Shown here one piece after another: positions 1 through 10,362 of a stretch of DNA of 64,000 nt. Source of the DNA: Russula earlei (Eukaryota; Basidiomycota; Agaricomycetes; Russulales; Russulaceae); contig JAGFNK010000170.1 of assembly GCA_025769875.1 (NCBI GenBank), positions 36,082 through 100,081 of the forward strand. Direction: 5' to 3'. Positions within the stretch are counted from its first letter, which is position 1; every line of letters starts with the position of its first letter. The notes beneath the pieces are model-generated. The model saw only the letters and a list, made by a program, of their open reading frames with translations. It was not told where the DNA came from and did no database searches. A program made the position numbers and the translations under genes.

Positions 1-1040
1 TTGGCTGTTATCCGCCTCTGAGCTTGCATCGTCCTCGTCTCGACGTCGCTTGCCAAGGAGGGTCTGTGGCACCACGAACGCGTCCTGGTTGGATGCCGGT
101 GCGACAGAGGCGGGTAAGTAGAGCCCAGCCTGCCTGTACTCTGTTTGAGACCTGGAGGCCGCAGCGTCAGTCATGGCCATCACGTCGACCCGTAGGCAGG
201 ACACGGAACAGAAGAGAATACGTACGAAGTTTCAACCCCAGCGAGACCAAATGGCCCTGCGTCGTAGCTCGATGGCATTGGCCCTGCTACGCACTGATAT
301 GTGTCAGGGTAACCCAGCAGCCACGGGAAGTCGAATGGCCAGGTCGAGTCGACCTGGGAAGTGGCGGCCGGTGACACGAATCCGTTTGGAACCGGGACCT
401 GCCGGCATGTCAATCTAGGCGGAACCTTTATGCTCGTAAGATTCGTGCTCACGCTGTCCAACACCGGCGGCGGTTGGGAGGATTCGGGGGTAAGTTCAAC
501 CCAGGAATCGTCGTTCGCCGACGATGGTACAGAATCTACTTCTAAAAAAGCTTGCAATCCAATTGCGTGAAGACAAGCCCATAACAGAAAAGATGGATGC
601 GACCTACGCGGCATTGGCATCTCCCAAGGAGGATGGAAGTCCTGTGACGCGACAAGGGAAGTCAATTGTTGACGATTGACGGCAAGACACTGTGCACGCA
701 CGGTGTTCAGATAGTCGAAACTACCAGAACCAAAGGAGTCGGGGGAAGGGGCGGACGTCGCGGGGAAGGTATCATCGATGGCGGTAAACGTGCCGTCGCC
801 ATTGGGCAGGCTTCCGAAAATATCTGACAGAGTGTTCCAATCGATGTCCTGCAACAGCGAGTCGTGAATACCCTTTACACGCCCAGGAGATGAGATGATG
901 CCCACAGCAGAGCCGCCCGGAAGCGAGTCGAAGTTGACGGGTTGTAGATTGTCCGCGGTCTCGGACCATACGCTCGTTTGGTCCTCTTGTGGCGCGAGAT
1001 ATGACCACAGCGCGCTGTCGCCGGGGTTTCGAAAATCCAT
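1..1040 (-). CDS. Hypothetical protein, partial (continues past left edge)
   Basis: The reading frame opens with ATG at 1040 and runs leftward. A phase-2 intron at 225..152 (GTACGT donor, CTGAC branch-like site, CCTCCAG acceptor) joins it to a second exon that stays open to base 1. A further 60-nt in-frame stretch near 706..648 also has GTGCGT and CACAG ends and may be another intron. The product is rich in Ser, Pro, Asp and Trp, starts with an acidic segment, and near the window edge carries a short basic KRRR patch followed by acidic residues, as in a nuclear localisation signal. No catalytic or zinc-binding motif is visible. A transcription-related role is possible but is only inference. 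The 3' end is missing. Confidence 0.55.
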
Positions 1041-2332
1041 GAAGCGTTGATCTGTTGGGGTTGTACTGCGAGTGAGACGCGGAAGAAAATCGAGGTGTGG
1101 GGGGTGATGCGGACGTGCTTTTTAACGTGGGGGATGGGCGCTTCCCACACCCCCCCGGCCTGGAGGCTCGCTCGCGGGGTGCGTCTATGGTTCAGTACCT
1201 TTTCGGTACGTGGCCTCCGCGTAATTTGACCACGCTTTTCTCCGCCCGGCCGGCTATGGATCGTCCCGTGTACTCGGTGGAGTGCTGGGAACGGCCTACC
1301 TACAGGATCTCAATGACCGCGTAAGTATTGGCGCCTAAACGCAACCGCCTTCGAGGAGAAACGCCACCTGCGTGTCTGGGGCACCCATCCTATCATTGTG
1401 CTGATGTGTCGGGCGTGTATCTGTCAAAAAAAAAGGCATTTCCACAAACAGTCATTGAAACGGTTTTTTTTTTCCTTTGTTCCGTCGCAAACGAGGAACA
1501 AAAGTCCGCTTGGAGCGTGTCATTGGGTCCAGAAAGGCATTCCAGAAAGGCATTGAGCTGAGACGGCGCGCATAGCTTTGTAAACAACCGACACAGAGTA
1601 GACCACATAAAATATCCTCCGCAAGGTGCCACAGTGACCCAAGCGCTTGGCGGTGTGGTCGTGAACGGGTTGCTTCCGAGTCGGGCCTAACCTCAGTGCG
1701 AAGTCATCCGTTAACTGCTTGAGGTAAATGTGAGACCATGAAGAACTCTTCAGTTCATGGCGGTTGCTTTCATGCCCTAAGACAGCAGGGTTTCACTGAA
1801 TACTTATCGTTGACAGTCACCGGGGGAATAAGAGCAGAGCAGCTAGACATGCATCTGTCCGAAATCGGAAAATTGGGTGATAATTAATCATGTAAACATG
1901 ATGGGGAGGCAAGTCATTCAAAGATACCGAAAGGACTCGGACATGCAGCCATCCAGGATCTCCCGTTGAGACTGCTTCGCTAGTTGATAAAATACAGTAA
2001 GGTCGAGGCGAGTCGCAATTGGAAAAACAAAAGTGGATATGGATATATGTTGTACACCTACATTTCGATAACATACCAAGGCCTGCAAGTTATCAGAGGC
2101 CATTTGCGCTCAATGGCGCATTTTCCACCAAACGATTCCACGTTCGGAGATACAACTGAATAGTTATCAATTGATCACCTCAGACATTGATCATGTCAGA
2201 GTGAAGAACATAAAAAGACGGGAAGGGGGCAAGGCACAGGTCAAGTATCAATAAAGATAGGTGAGAGGCGCCTATTTCATGCCGGCATGCCCAACATGAA
2301 CGCCGTTATCCCCCTTCCCACCTCTTGCCAAG
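1041..2332. other. Intergenic region with a CobW relic
   Basis: About 1.3 kb between the divergent unknown gene and the first multi-TM gene. ORFs here are short and of mixed composition. The only recognisable content is a decayed copy of CobW exon 2 plus intron at 1898-1986, annotated separately. Confidence 0.5.
1898..1986 (-). pseudogene. Relic of CobW GTPase exon 2 and intron 2
   Basis: This stretch is a near copy of 8792-8888, which holds exon 2 and part of intron 2 of the intact CobW gene. Read on the minus strand it still gives QLAKQS followed by EILDGCM, against QLAKQSSLTAVSEILNGCM in the intact gene. Because the intron sequence is retained, the copy arose from DNA duplication and not from reverse transcription. 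The rest of the gene is absent. It lies just upstream of multi-TM copy 1, whereas the intact gene lies just downstream of copy 2. Confidence 0.75.
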
Positions 2333-3717
2333 ATGCTCATCATTCTTGCAATTCTAGCGGCCACCCGTGCATTCCCTCTTGGCCAATCCTCACCACCTCC
2401 CGACCAATTTCAACCCCGAACTCCCTCCTGCGACGATCCTGACGGATGTCGATCCCTCTGGCACATAATATGGAGTTGTGCCGTCACTCTACTCTTGTGT
2501 ACCTGGGTCTCGGTGCATCCGAACGTCCCAAGTCCTGATGAGACATGGCCAAGGGTCACGCTGCGACGGATAGGACTCATGCTCGGTGCCCTTTTTGTTC
2601 CCGAATTCATGGTCGCTTGGGCATTGAAACAACGGCAGGTCGCCGTTGATCTAGCAAAGGAGCACAAAGGTGAGCCCTAAAAGCTGAAGGAGATCATCAA
2701 TTCTCACAATCTGATGCAGACGAGGGATGGACGGTCACTCACGGATTCTTTGCACTTATGGGAGGATTCACAGAGTACGAAGGAAACCGGCCCGTCCGTG
2801 TGCTCTTGCCTGAAGAGCTCAGATCCTACTCTCTGACGGGCAATGGCGATTTTCCACGGATCGCGAGAGCGGAGATCGAAGACAAAAGCAAAGGAGATAT
2901 CGTCTCGAAAATGCTCGTCATCCTACAAACCGGCTGGTTTGTGACGCAATGCATCGCGCGAGGTGTCGAGGGCCTACCAATCACTGAGCTGGAGCTCGTC
3001 ACGGTTGCATTTGCAACACTGAATTTTGTGATGTACCTCCTGTGGTGGGACAAGCCTCTCCATGTGCAACGTGGAGTGCGAGTATACAAGCAACGATACA
3101 CTGAACAACCCATATACGATGGGGGTATTGAAGCCACAAGATCAGATGGATTTTGGGGCGCACTTGGAGGTGCACTTTCTGACCTTCCAGCTGCGATTGT
3201 CCATGGACCATTCGCTGGGAATTACGAATTCGTTGGTAACTCGTGGCTATTCCGTGTCATCCTGTGGCCAATCGTGAAACCTTTTGACATTGTTGATGGC
3301 GAACCACCTCGGGAGGAAGAGAACCTGAAGAGGGTCAACACATTTCATCCTGAAGAATGGGTCAATGGTAGCATGCCCGGGCCTTTCGCGGTGTTCATTA
3401 TGGCTGTCATCGCGCTGGCCTTTGGTGGGATTCACTGCGTTGGATGGTCGTTCGCTTTCCCCTCAAGCATAGAGCAAATTCTCTGGCGTGTCGCTTCAGT
3501 CTCCATAATCGGTGTCCCACCCACGTTTATGTTATTTGTGTTTGTAGATTCTCTTTCGGCTTTCCCTAATTACAATACGTATCACCGTCTTCTCTCAGGT
3601 GTTTATATGCTTGGTCGTTTGACGTTACTTGTACTCCCTTTCCTCTGTCTTCGATCGCTTACTCCTGCAGATTACCGTGATGTCCACTGGGCTTCGTTCA
3701 TTCCACATATATCATAG
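2333..3717 (+). CDS. Multi-pass membrane protein, tandem copy 1
   Basis: Exons 2333..2669 and 2720..3717, 444 aa, with a 50-nt intron that has a normal GTGAGC donor. The N-terminus (LIILAILAATRA) looks like a signal peptide. Hydrophobic segments follow at about residues 45-65, 80-100, 185-205, 325-350, 360-380 and 405-430. The motif TWVSVHPN follows the first membrane span and LPEELRSYSL lies early in exon 2. This belongs to a family of uncharacterised membrane proteins found in many copies in Agaricomycete genomes; I know no assigned function. Copy 2 at 6178-7529 is closely similar, including the 3' end reading WASFIPH. The start was chosen because the upstream flank CCAAGATG is conserved in both copies. 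Confidence 0.85.
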
Positions 3718-4869
3718 ATCACCACCTTATGACTCAGCCATTGTCATTTTACCACATGCCATGGTATTTTGCAGCAACTACTGTCCGAAGAAACACAATC
3801 ACTTTCCATCTACCCACTGGAAGGCTCACAGTGTCCGAGTCTGAGATCACAGTGACGTGGGGAATGTGGTCTCTGCCCCGGCTATGGCGCATAGATTGTC
3901 CCTGCAGAGACACGCAAGGGGGTATCGTGCTTGGCTCGTTATGCAGGTATTCCAGCATCCGGAATTCTTCGTCTATGGCGACGATGAGTTTCTCGAAACA
4001 TGTCCCAAAAGGAGGTTGCCACGGGCGCGGTCATGATGCTGAAGAGCAAGCACAAGTCATCTTCCTCAGATCCTTGTCTAAAACGAGAGGCAATGGGAGA
4101 ACATGTCTGCTACTGACGTGCGCAAACAAGGTGAAGACCACCATCAGCGTTCGCCGTGTCATTCCCCAAGTGAGATATGGTGGTGGTCACCCTCATCTTT
4201 GTCGATAAGATTCGGCCGACAATGATAAAAATATGTTGAGAAGGGAGTCTTTGTTGAGGATATAGGTTTTATCTGGGGGGTTGTTTGCTCTCAAAGTAAT
4301 ACGAGTAGCAGAATAGGCCAGCGCAGAATGAGCGAGGACTCCAGCGCATGCGCGGAACCCAAGACTCGGACCTGGACGGGGTTGGTCAATTGTCGTGATG
4401 AATTAAGGGAGTGGGATGGAATGAGAAAATGCCCGGGGAGTAAATATTGCCAGTGACTATCTTTGAGGGTTTGAGCTGGTGAGGTGAAGCGCTTTGAATT
4501 TTGGAGTTACCTTTTTACTGACCATTACTGTGAAAAGCTACCTTCTGTGATCCATCTTTCCACACGCCTGCAGCCCACCCTCTGCATCGCATCTAACCAT
4601 ATTCCCCGGGTTAACAGCTTTGGACAAAAAAACGTGGACGACTTGTCACGACGCAGATTTCTCGTCACCATTACGGACAAATAAAATCAGCGCGGTCGCC
4701 TCGCACGTCGAGAGTGCGAGGAAACATCGTGTGGATGAAGAGCATCCTGTATCAGATGGACATGGTCGATTTGCGCCACGAGACGAAGCCCGACAGTGTA
4801 TATAGAGGCATGGGTCGTACGGATCATGAAAGATCGTGGCACATATCACATGATGAATTGGTCAACGAA
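3718..4869. other. Intergenic region after copy 1
   Basis: About 1.15 kb without a gene I can support. The ORF at 3729-4208 (+) has no recognisable motif, no good intron support and a composition like the flanking DNA. I could not find a CobW remnant downstream of copy 1, where it would be expected if the TM-CobW unit had been duplicated whole. Confidence 0.4.
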
Positions 4870-6080
4870 GCCACCCGAGCTACCGTTCAAATCGCATCGC
4901 GATTCTTCTGGGGCTCGATAAGCGGATTGAGATACTGATCGAGGTAGATGTTGTTGCGCGAAAACCATAGTGAGGGAAATGTTTTTACGCTATGTGTCAG
5001 GGAGAGTATCTTGAGCGTTGTCAAAGCTGTCGTTCGTCCATGGCGAGCCAAGGCAAACCTCGTCAGTCGTGAGAGGAACAAAGAGGACTGTCCCACCGAA
5101 CCTCGATGTTTACCTTCGTGGTATCGATCCGCATGGCGAGCGCGTACAGCTTGTAGGTCAGGTAGGACCAAAGGCGAGCAGAAGCTGCCAGAGGATCGCC
5201 TGATAAGGAAGGGATGTCGGTTCGTACTCTGCCAAGGCTGACCTATATTTGCTGAGACGCGGAATGGCACCTACGTATTCTACACGATCGAGGAGATGCT
5301 GTGCTTCGCTCAACGCCACGGAAACGCAGGGGACGACATTGCAGGGAAGCAAGAAGCGGAGGTAAAGTACAAGGTCGTAGACGCCAAGTAAGGAAAGACA
5401 GAGGGTGAGGACGTCGATGAAGCGCTTGTCTAGAGTGATACAGACGAGAAGCGATAACAGGTCGGTTGTTGATCCAGGAAAGATAGTATGGGATGCAAAG
5501 GACGAGCAGATGGGTATCGGGGAGACTTGATGAGGGCGAATTTAAAACTCAGGAATGCCATCCTCGCCTTTCCGCCGCAAGGGGGCTTGGAGTGAGGCAC
5601 AGTTTCCTGTTCAGTATTAAGAATATCCGCTTCGCATTTCGAACCGAGTTTTCTTTCTCATTCCACAAGTTCGTTTGCTATATGGGATACGGCGTGTTCA
5701 GTTCGCTTGAAAACCTCGCGTGGCCAACAAATTTTGCACCAGTAACGCATTCGGTTCTACATGCTCTCTTGCGCGCCTCGCAAGCTGCGCGATCTGAGAG
5801 AGTGGAAGACAGGACAATAAAGAGAAGCACAGATGCGAAAGCAACAAGAGGGATGACAAACCAAAGCACGCAGGAACGAAAGCGCCGCAGAAAGCATCAG
5901 AAAAAAGAATAACGCTCGCAGAGCCTGTGTGGCGGATGGGAGGAATGCAGGTGTGTGCGAAACGGATGGAATGGGCATCAACAAGAACGATAAATGGCAA
6001 AGCGCCGAATGGGAGAAAACCATTTGTTGGACGACGAAGCAAAGATCGAGGGACTGAAATACCGTGACAAAGGCCAGCAC
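4870..6080 (-). CDS. Possible membrane protein gene, structure unresolved
   Basis: Several minus-strand frames here look protein-like but do not join cleanly. One segment (about 5869-5678) is strongly hydrophobic then cysteine-rich (WFVIPLVAFASVLLFIVLSS). A second (about 5480-5165) reads DKRFIDVLTLCLSLLGVYDL and then a leucine-rich membrane span and LSEAQHLLDRVEYVGAIPRL. A third, in another frame (about 5165-5090), reads TYKLYALAMRID. The order is consistent with a membrane protein having a cytoplasmic helical tail. The frame change near 5165 could be an intron or a disruption. No function can be assigned. The segment lies between the two multi-TM paralogues and may be intact, rearranged or a pseudogene. 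Confidence 0.35.
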
Positions 6081-6177
6081 GCTAAGAAGCGCCTATTCCG
6101 ACTTCACAGCATGCCGGCATGCCCAGCTTCGGAGGAACACCTGCCATTGTCCAACCCTCTTCCCACCTCCTGCCAAG

Positions 6178-7529
6178 ATGTTCATCATTCTTGCAATTCT
6201 AGCGGCCACCCGTGCATTCCCTCTTGGCCAACACCAACTTCTACCCCGAAGTCCATCTTGTGACGGTCCTGATGGATGTCGATCCCTCTGGCACATAATA
6301 TGGAGTTGTGCCGTCACCATACTCTTGTGCACCTGGGTCTCGGTGCACCCGAACATCCCAAGTCCTGATGAGACATGGCCAAGGGTCACGCTGCGACGGA
6401 TAGGACTCATGCTCGGTGCCCTTTTTGTTCCGGAATTCATGGTCGCTTGGGCATTGAAGCAACGACAGGTCGCCGCCGATCTAGCAATGATGCACAAAGG
6501 CGAGTCATAAAAGCCGAAGAAGATCATCAATACTCATAATCTGATGCAGATGAGGGATGGACGATCACCCACGGATTCTTTGCAATTATGGGAGGATTCA
6601 TGGAATACGAAGGAAACCGGCCTGTCAGAGTGCTCTTGCCTGAAGAGCTCAGATCCTACTCTCTGACGGGCAATGGCGAATTTCCACGGATCGCGAAAAT
6701 GGAGATCGAAGACAAAAGCAAAGGAGATATCGTCTCGAAAACGCTTGTCGTCCTGCAGACCAGCTGGTTTGTGACGCAATGCATCGCGCGAGGTGTCCAA
6801 GGCCTACCGGTCACTGAGTTGGAGCTCGTCACGGTCGCGTTTGCAACACTGAATTTCGTGATGTACCTCCTGTGGTGGGACAAGCCTCTCAATGTGCAAT
6901 GCGGAGTGCGAGTATACAAGAAACGATCTATGGAAGAACCCATCGACGATGGGTGTGTTGAAGCTGCAAGATTTTGGGCCGCACTATGGGATGCACTTTC
7001 TGACCTTCCAGCCGCAATTGTCCGTGGACCGTCATTGATTAGCGGCACCGAACTCATTGACGCACCGTGGCTAGTCCGTGTCCTCGTGTGGCCACTCGCG
7101 AAGCCTTTTACAATTATGGATGGAGAAGGGAATGTGAACTTGAAGAGGGTCCACACATTTTATCCTGACAAGTGGGCCACTGGTGATGACATTCCCGGGC
7201 CTTTTGCGGGATTCACTATTGCTGCCATCGCGTTGGCCTTCGGTGGGATTCACTGCGTTGGATGGTCGTTCGCTTTTCCCTCAAACACAGAGCAAATACT
7301 TTGGCGTGTTGCTTCAGTCTCCATAATTGTTGTCCCACCCCTGTTTATGTTCCTCATGTTTGTATATGTTCGTTTAGAATTCGACAGTGGGTATTACGGG
7401 ATACTAATAACAGGCGTTTATATGCTTAGTCGATTGGCGTTGCTTGTACTCCCTTTCCTTTGTCTTAGATCCCTTCCTCCTGCAGCTTACCATGATGTAC
7501 ACTGGGCTTCATTCATCCCTCATGTATGA
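6178..7529 (+). CDS. Multi-pass membrane protein, tandem copy 2
   Basis: Exons 6178..6499 and 6550..7529, 433 aa. It is colinear with copy 1, with the intron at the same place and of the same 50-nt length, but the donor is GCGAGT, so the intron must be GC-AG. Without splicing the product would end at about residue 110. The same signal-like N-terminus and six hydrophobic segments are present. Substitutions and small gaps concentrate in the middle of exon 2 (around 6930-7130), so the copies have diverged after duplication. The stop codon lies only 21 bp from the stop of the convergent CobW gene, so the 3' UTRs probably overlap. Function unknown. Confidence 0.82.
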
Positions 7530-7550
7530 TATTCCAAATCCTCTATGTAT

Positions 7551-9117
7551 TCAAACGACCACCTCCGCACCCAGTGCCTCGGCAAGTCTCTTGGCATACC
7601 GACGCACCTCCCCACGCTCGCCCATCACTGTAAGCCGAACTGCTCCACGCTCGTCCTCACACGCCTCTCGAACAACATCATCAGCAAACGAGGAGTCGGA
7701 TGCAGGCACAAGTTCCCAGCGTCCGAAGGCCCAGTTGAGGATCCACCACTGCTGCGGGAGCGTCTCCCTGAAGTCAGTGGTAGCGATGGCGCCGGCGCTC
7801 GGAGTTGAAGTCGAAGTGGTTGCGAAACGGACAAATCCCTTCACGCGGTACACGCTCTCTTTTGGGAGCTGGTGGAGAGCAGTGGATAGCATGGCCTCGT
7901 CGAGCAATGGCGGTGGTGGAGATGAATGCGCTGTTATGGACTCTGGATGAGGTCGAGGATGGGGATGAGGGTGTGGGTGTGGGTGGTCGCATGAGGTGGT
8001 CGTCGCATGTGCATACGTACGCGGGGGCGTAAGGCCAGGCGCACCACGGAGCAATGTGACGGTCTCCACTTCATCGTGATGCTGGGCGACCGTGGTCACG
8101 TCGATCTTTCCCTCCGCGGCGTCGATGGGTTGTGGACACTCCGAAAGCGGCAGCGCATCGCGGAATAACTTCGAATCGATGCCAAATATCAGCGCGGGGT
8201 CGACGGACTTGCCCGCGCAGCGGATCTTGGGCGTGTGATCGTTCAGGGTGTTGAGATGGTCCAGGACCTCGTCCAACGCACGCTCAGAGACGTGCTCCCA
8301 TTTATTCTATACTGGAGCGTGAGGGACGAGGAGGAAGACAGGAGTGAGGACTGACGATGAGCAACACGTCGGTGTATTGCGCTTGCATACGCGCAGTGAC
8401 GCTCGTGTCTTCGTATCCGGTAAAGTTCTCCGCGTCGATCACGGTGACGATCGAGTCTAGGGCGAGCGCGCGAGACGTCTCGCGCTCGAGCTCGCGAATC
8501 TGAAAGGCGAGGGTGGCAGGGAAAGCAGAACCACTATAGGTAGTGGTTGCAGTGAGTGAGCGACGCGTTCTGGAACTTGGGCAGATCCCACCCTCCCGTT
8601 AGTAGAGGATCTGGGGCCTTACGAGGATTCGATGATGATACGATCTGGATGATATTTTTCTGCGATGGGATATCAGAGGACAATAGATACAGGAAAACAG
8701 TTCGGATGGGAAGGGTTGGGTACCTAAGATCTCCAGCAGCGCGTTCTTCATTTGTCCGACAAGCACGCAGCACCTGCTCTTCCGAATGCAATGATGAGGC
8801 AAGTCATTCGAAGATATCATGAAAGGCATCTGACATGCAGCCATTCAGGATCTCGCTGACCGCAGTAAGACTGCTCTGCTTCGCTAGTTGGCTATCGACT
8901 GAACAAGGTGTCCGGTATCCACGTGAGCCACAGTCAATGAAAACTGAGTAAAAATTTTGTGGTGACCTTCAATGTCGCCGAATTCATTCTTAAGAAGAAC
9001 GACGCGGTAAGCAGTGGGTAGCTGCGGAAGTATAGATAGGATTAGTGAAGTTTTTCCTGCGCCGAGAAAGCCCGTAAAGACGGTTATTGGGATCGTCGAA
9101 GGTGAGTTGGAGGGCAT
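7551..9117 (-). CDS. CobW/COG0523 GTPase (metallochaperone family)
   Basis: Six exons: 9117..8967, 8898..8835, 8773..8724, 8659..8623, 8533..8356 and 8306..7551, all in frame, 411 aa. The N-terminus has the Walker A loop GFLGAGKTS, and exons 2-3 encode GCMCC, the metal-binding motif of the COG0523 family. Exon 5 gives VTVIDAENF and exon 6 opens with NKWEHVSE, matching the NKxD position. The C-terminal CobW_C domain contains VYRVKGFVRF and NWAFGRWELVP. A His/Pro-rich loop (seven His in alternation, near 7975) lies before that domain, as in zinc-handling members. Family members use GTP to load metal, mainly zinc or cobalt, onto client proteins; the metal here is inferred. The gene is convergent with multi-TM copy 2 and divergent from CWH43. 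Confidence 0.9.
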
Positions 9118-9161
9118 GACGAGTGCGGTCCGGTGTACCCGGGGATGAGTGCGCTATCCGC

Positions 9162-10338
9162 GAAAATCGCAGTTCCGAGAGTTGGGGGCTCCTTGAACCG
9201 CGACCACCACCAGGTCCGGATTTTCCCACGGCAAAGCCGGGGCAAGGATAGGCAGTGAGGATGACAGTGAGCTCTGCAAGGCCAGAGCCACCCGTCCGAG
9301 CCTTCGTAAAACTACGACCCCCTCACCAACTAAACCACATCCACCAGGCCGACTGGCCAAACCAATACATAACACAATCACTATGTACGCTAGCGTAATC
9401 TGCAATGAGAACTCCTCCCACATAAACACACAACCCATACCGTACAACCACCCAGCTCCCCAACAACGAACAAGCAACACCAGCACCCCCCGTGAACACC
9501 CTACCCAACTCCCACCTCCCTCCCCTCCAACTGTCACTACCAACACCATGCCACCACAACCACGTGGAAACCACACATGACCCAAACCCCCCACCACCAG
9601 CCTGCCTTTCACCACCCGAAACAAAAGTCCTTTGTCCCCAAGAACATAAACCAACCCACCGAAACACAGGACCATCTGGTCCCTAGCGAGAGAGATGTGG
9701 CCACATGCGCCACAACTATGGCCCAACATCGTCTAGGCACCATACTAGGCTGTTGATGCCTCACCCTCCCCAACCAAAATGATGAACCACACCATGACCA
9801 GAACCGCTGTGGACGCAACCCGAAAGCAGCCACTCGCCTCCTCCAAATATCAATCTCAGAGGCCACACACCTAATCTGGGTCATGAGGTGCGAACGAGTA
9901 ATCCAAGACTGAAACTCACACAAAGTGGCTTCGTGCCATCAACACGAGGCTCACCAACAACAAAATCACCGCAACACTAATCAAAGGGCCCTCGAGCTAG
10001 TGAGGGACACCTGGGAACATGTCCTTAGAAAAACAATGGACCTCCCGAATGACTGGATCTTCAACTGTGAGGTTTTAGTGGGTAGGAGGCTACGGTAAGT
10101 TTCTCGGCCATCTAACAGCGTATCCTGAGTCCCACACTGCCCCCACACTGGCAACCCCCGGGGGGCGTGCGTAAATGCATTTCACCCCTCACATCCGGTC
10201 TCCGCACCGGCTACAGCGTGTCAGATAGAGCTGAATTAACTTTCTCCTGCTATCTTACCCTTATTAAGGTAGTTCTGTACCCGTAACTACCTAAATAAAA
10301 CGCTATCCAAAAAAAAAAAAAAAGAAAATCGCAGTTCC
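9162..10338 (+). mobile_element. 5'-truncated LINE (non-LTR retrotransposon) with TSD
   Basis: The insert is bounded by a perfect 15-bp target-site duplication, GAAAATCGCAGTTCC, at 9162-9176 and 10324-10338. Immediately before the right copy is a run of 15 A residues, so the element is in plus orientation. It encodes fragments of the RNase H-like C-terminal region of fungal LINEs: ISEATHLIWVMRCERVIQ near 9865-9905 and DTWEHVLRKTMDLPNDWI near 10005-10055. These lie in frames broken by stops, so the copy is dead. About 1.15 kb remains, which suggests 5' truncation. It lies between the start codons of the CobW gene and CWH43. Confidence 0.88.
10267..10292 (+). other. LINE 3'-terminal stem-loop
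   Basis: AGGTAGTT (10267-10274) and AACTACCT (10285-10292) form a perfect 8-bp stem with a 10-nt loop, about 18 nt before the poly(A) tail. Some LINE clades have a 3' hairpin recognised by their reverse transcriptase; that role here is inferred from position. Confidence 0.6.
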
Positions 10339-10362
10339 CCCCACAGGTTGACTTCAACAGGA

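Noticed and set aside
9154..9729. Long minus-strand ORF (191 codons) rich in Gly, Val and Trp
   Set aside because: It is antisense to the LINE fragment, where low-complexity C/A-rich DNA gives open frames. No motif.
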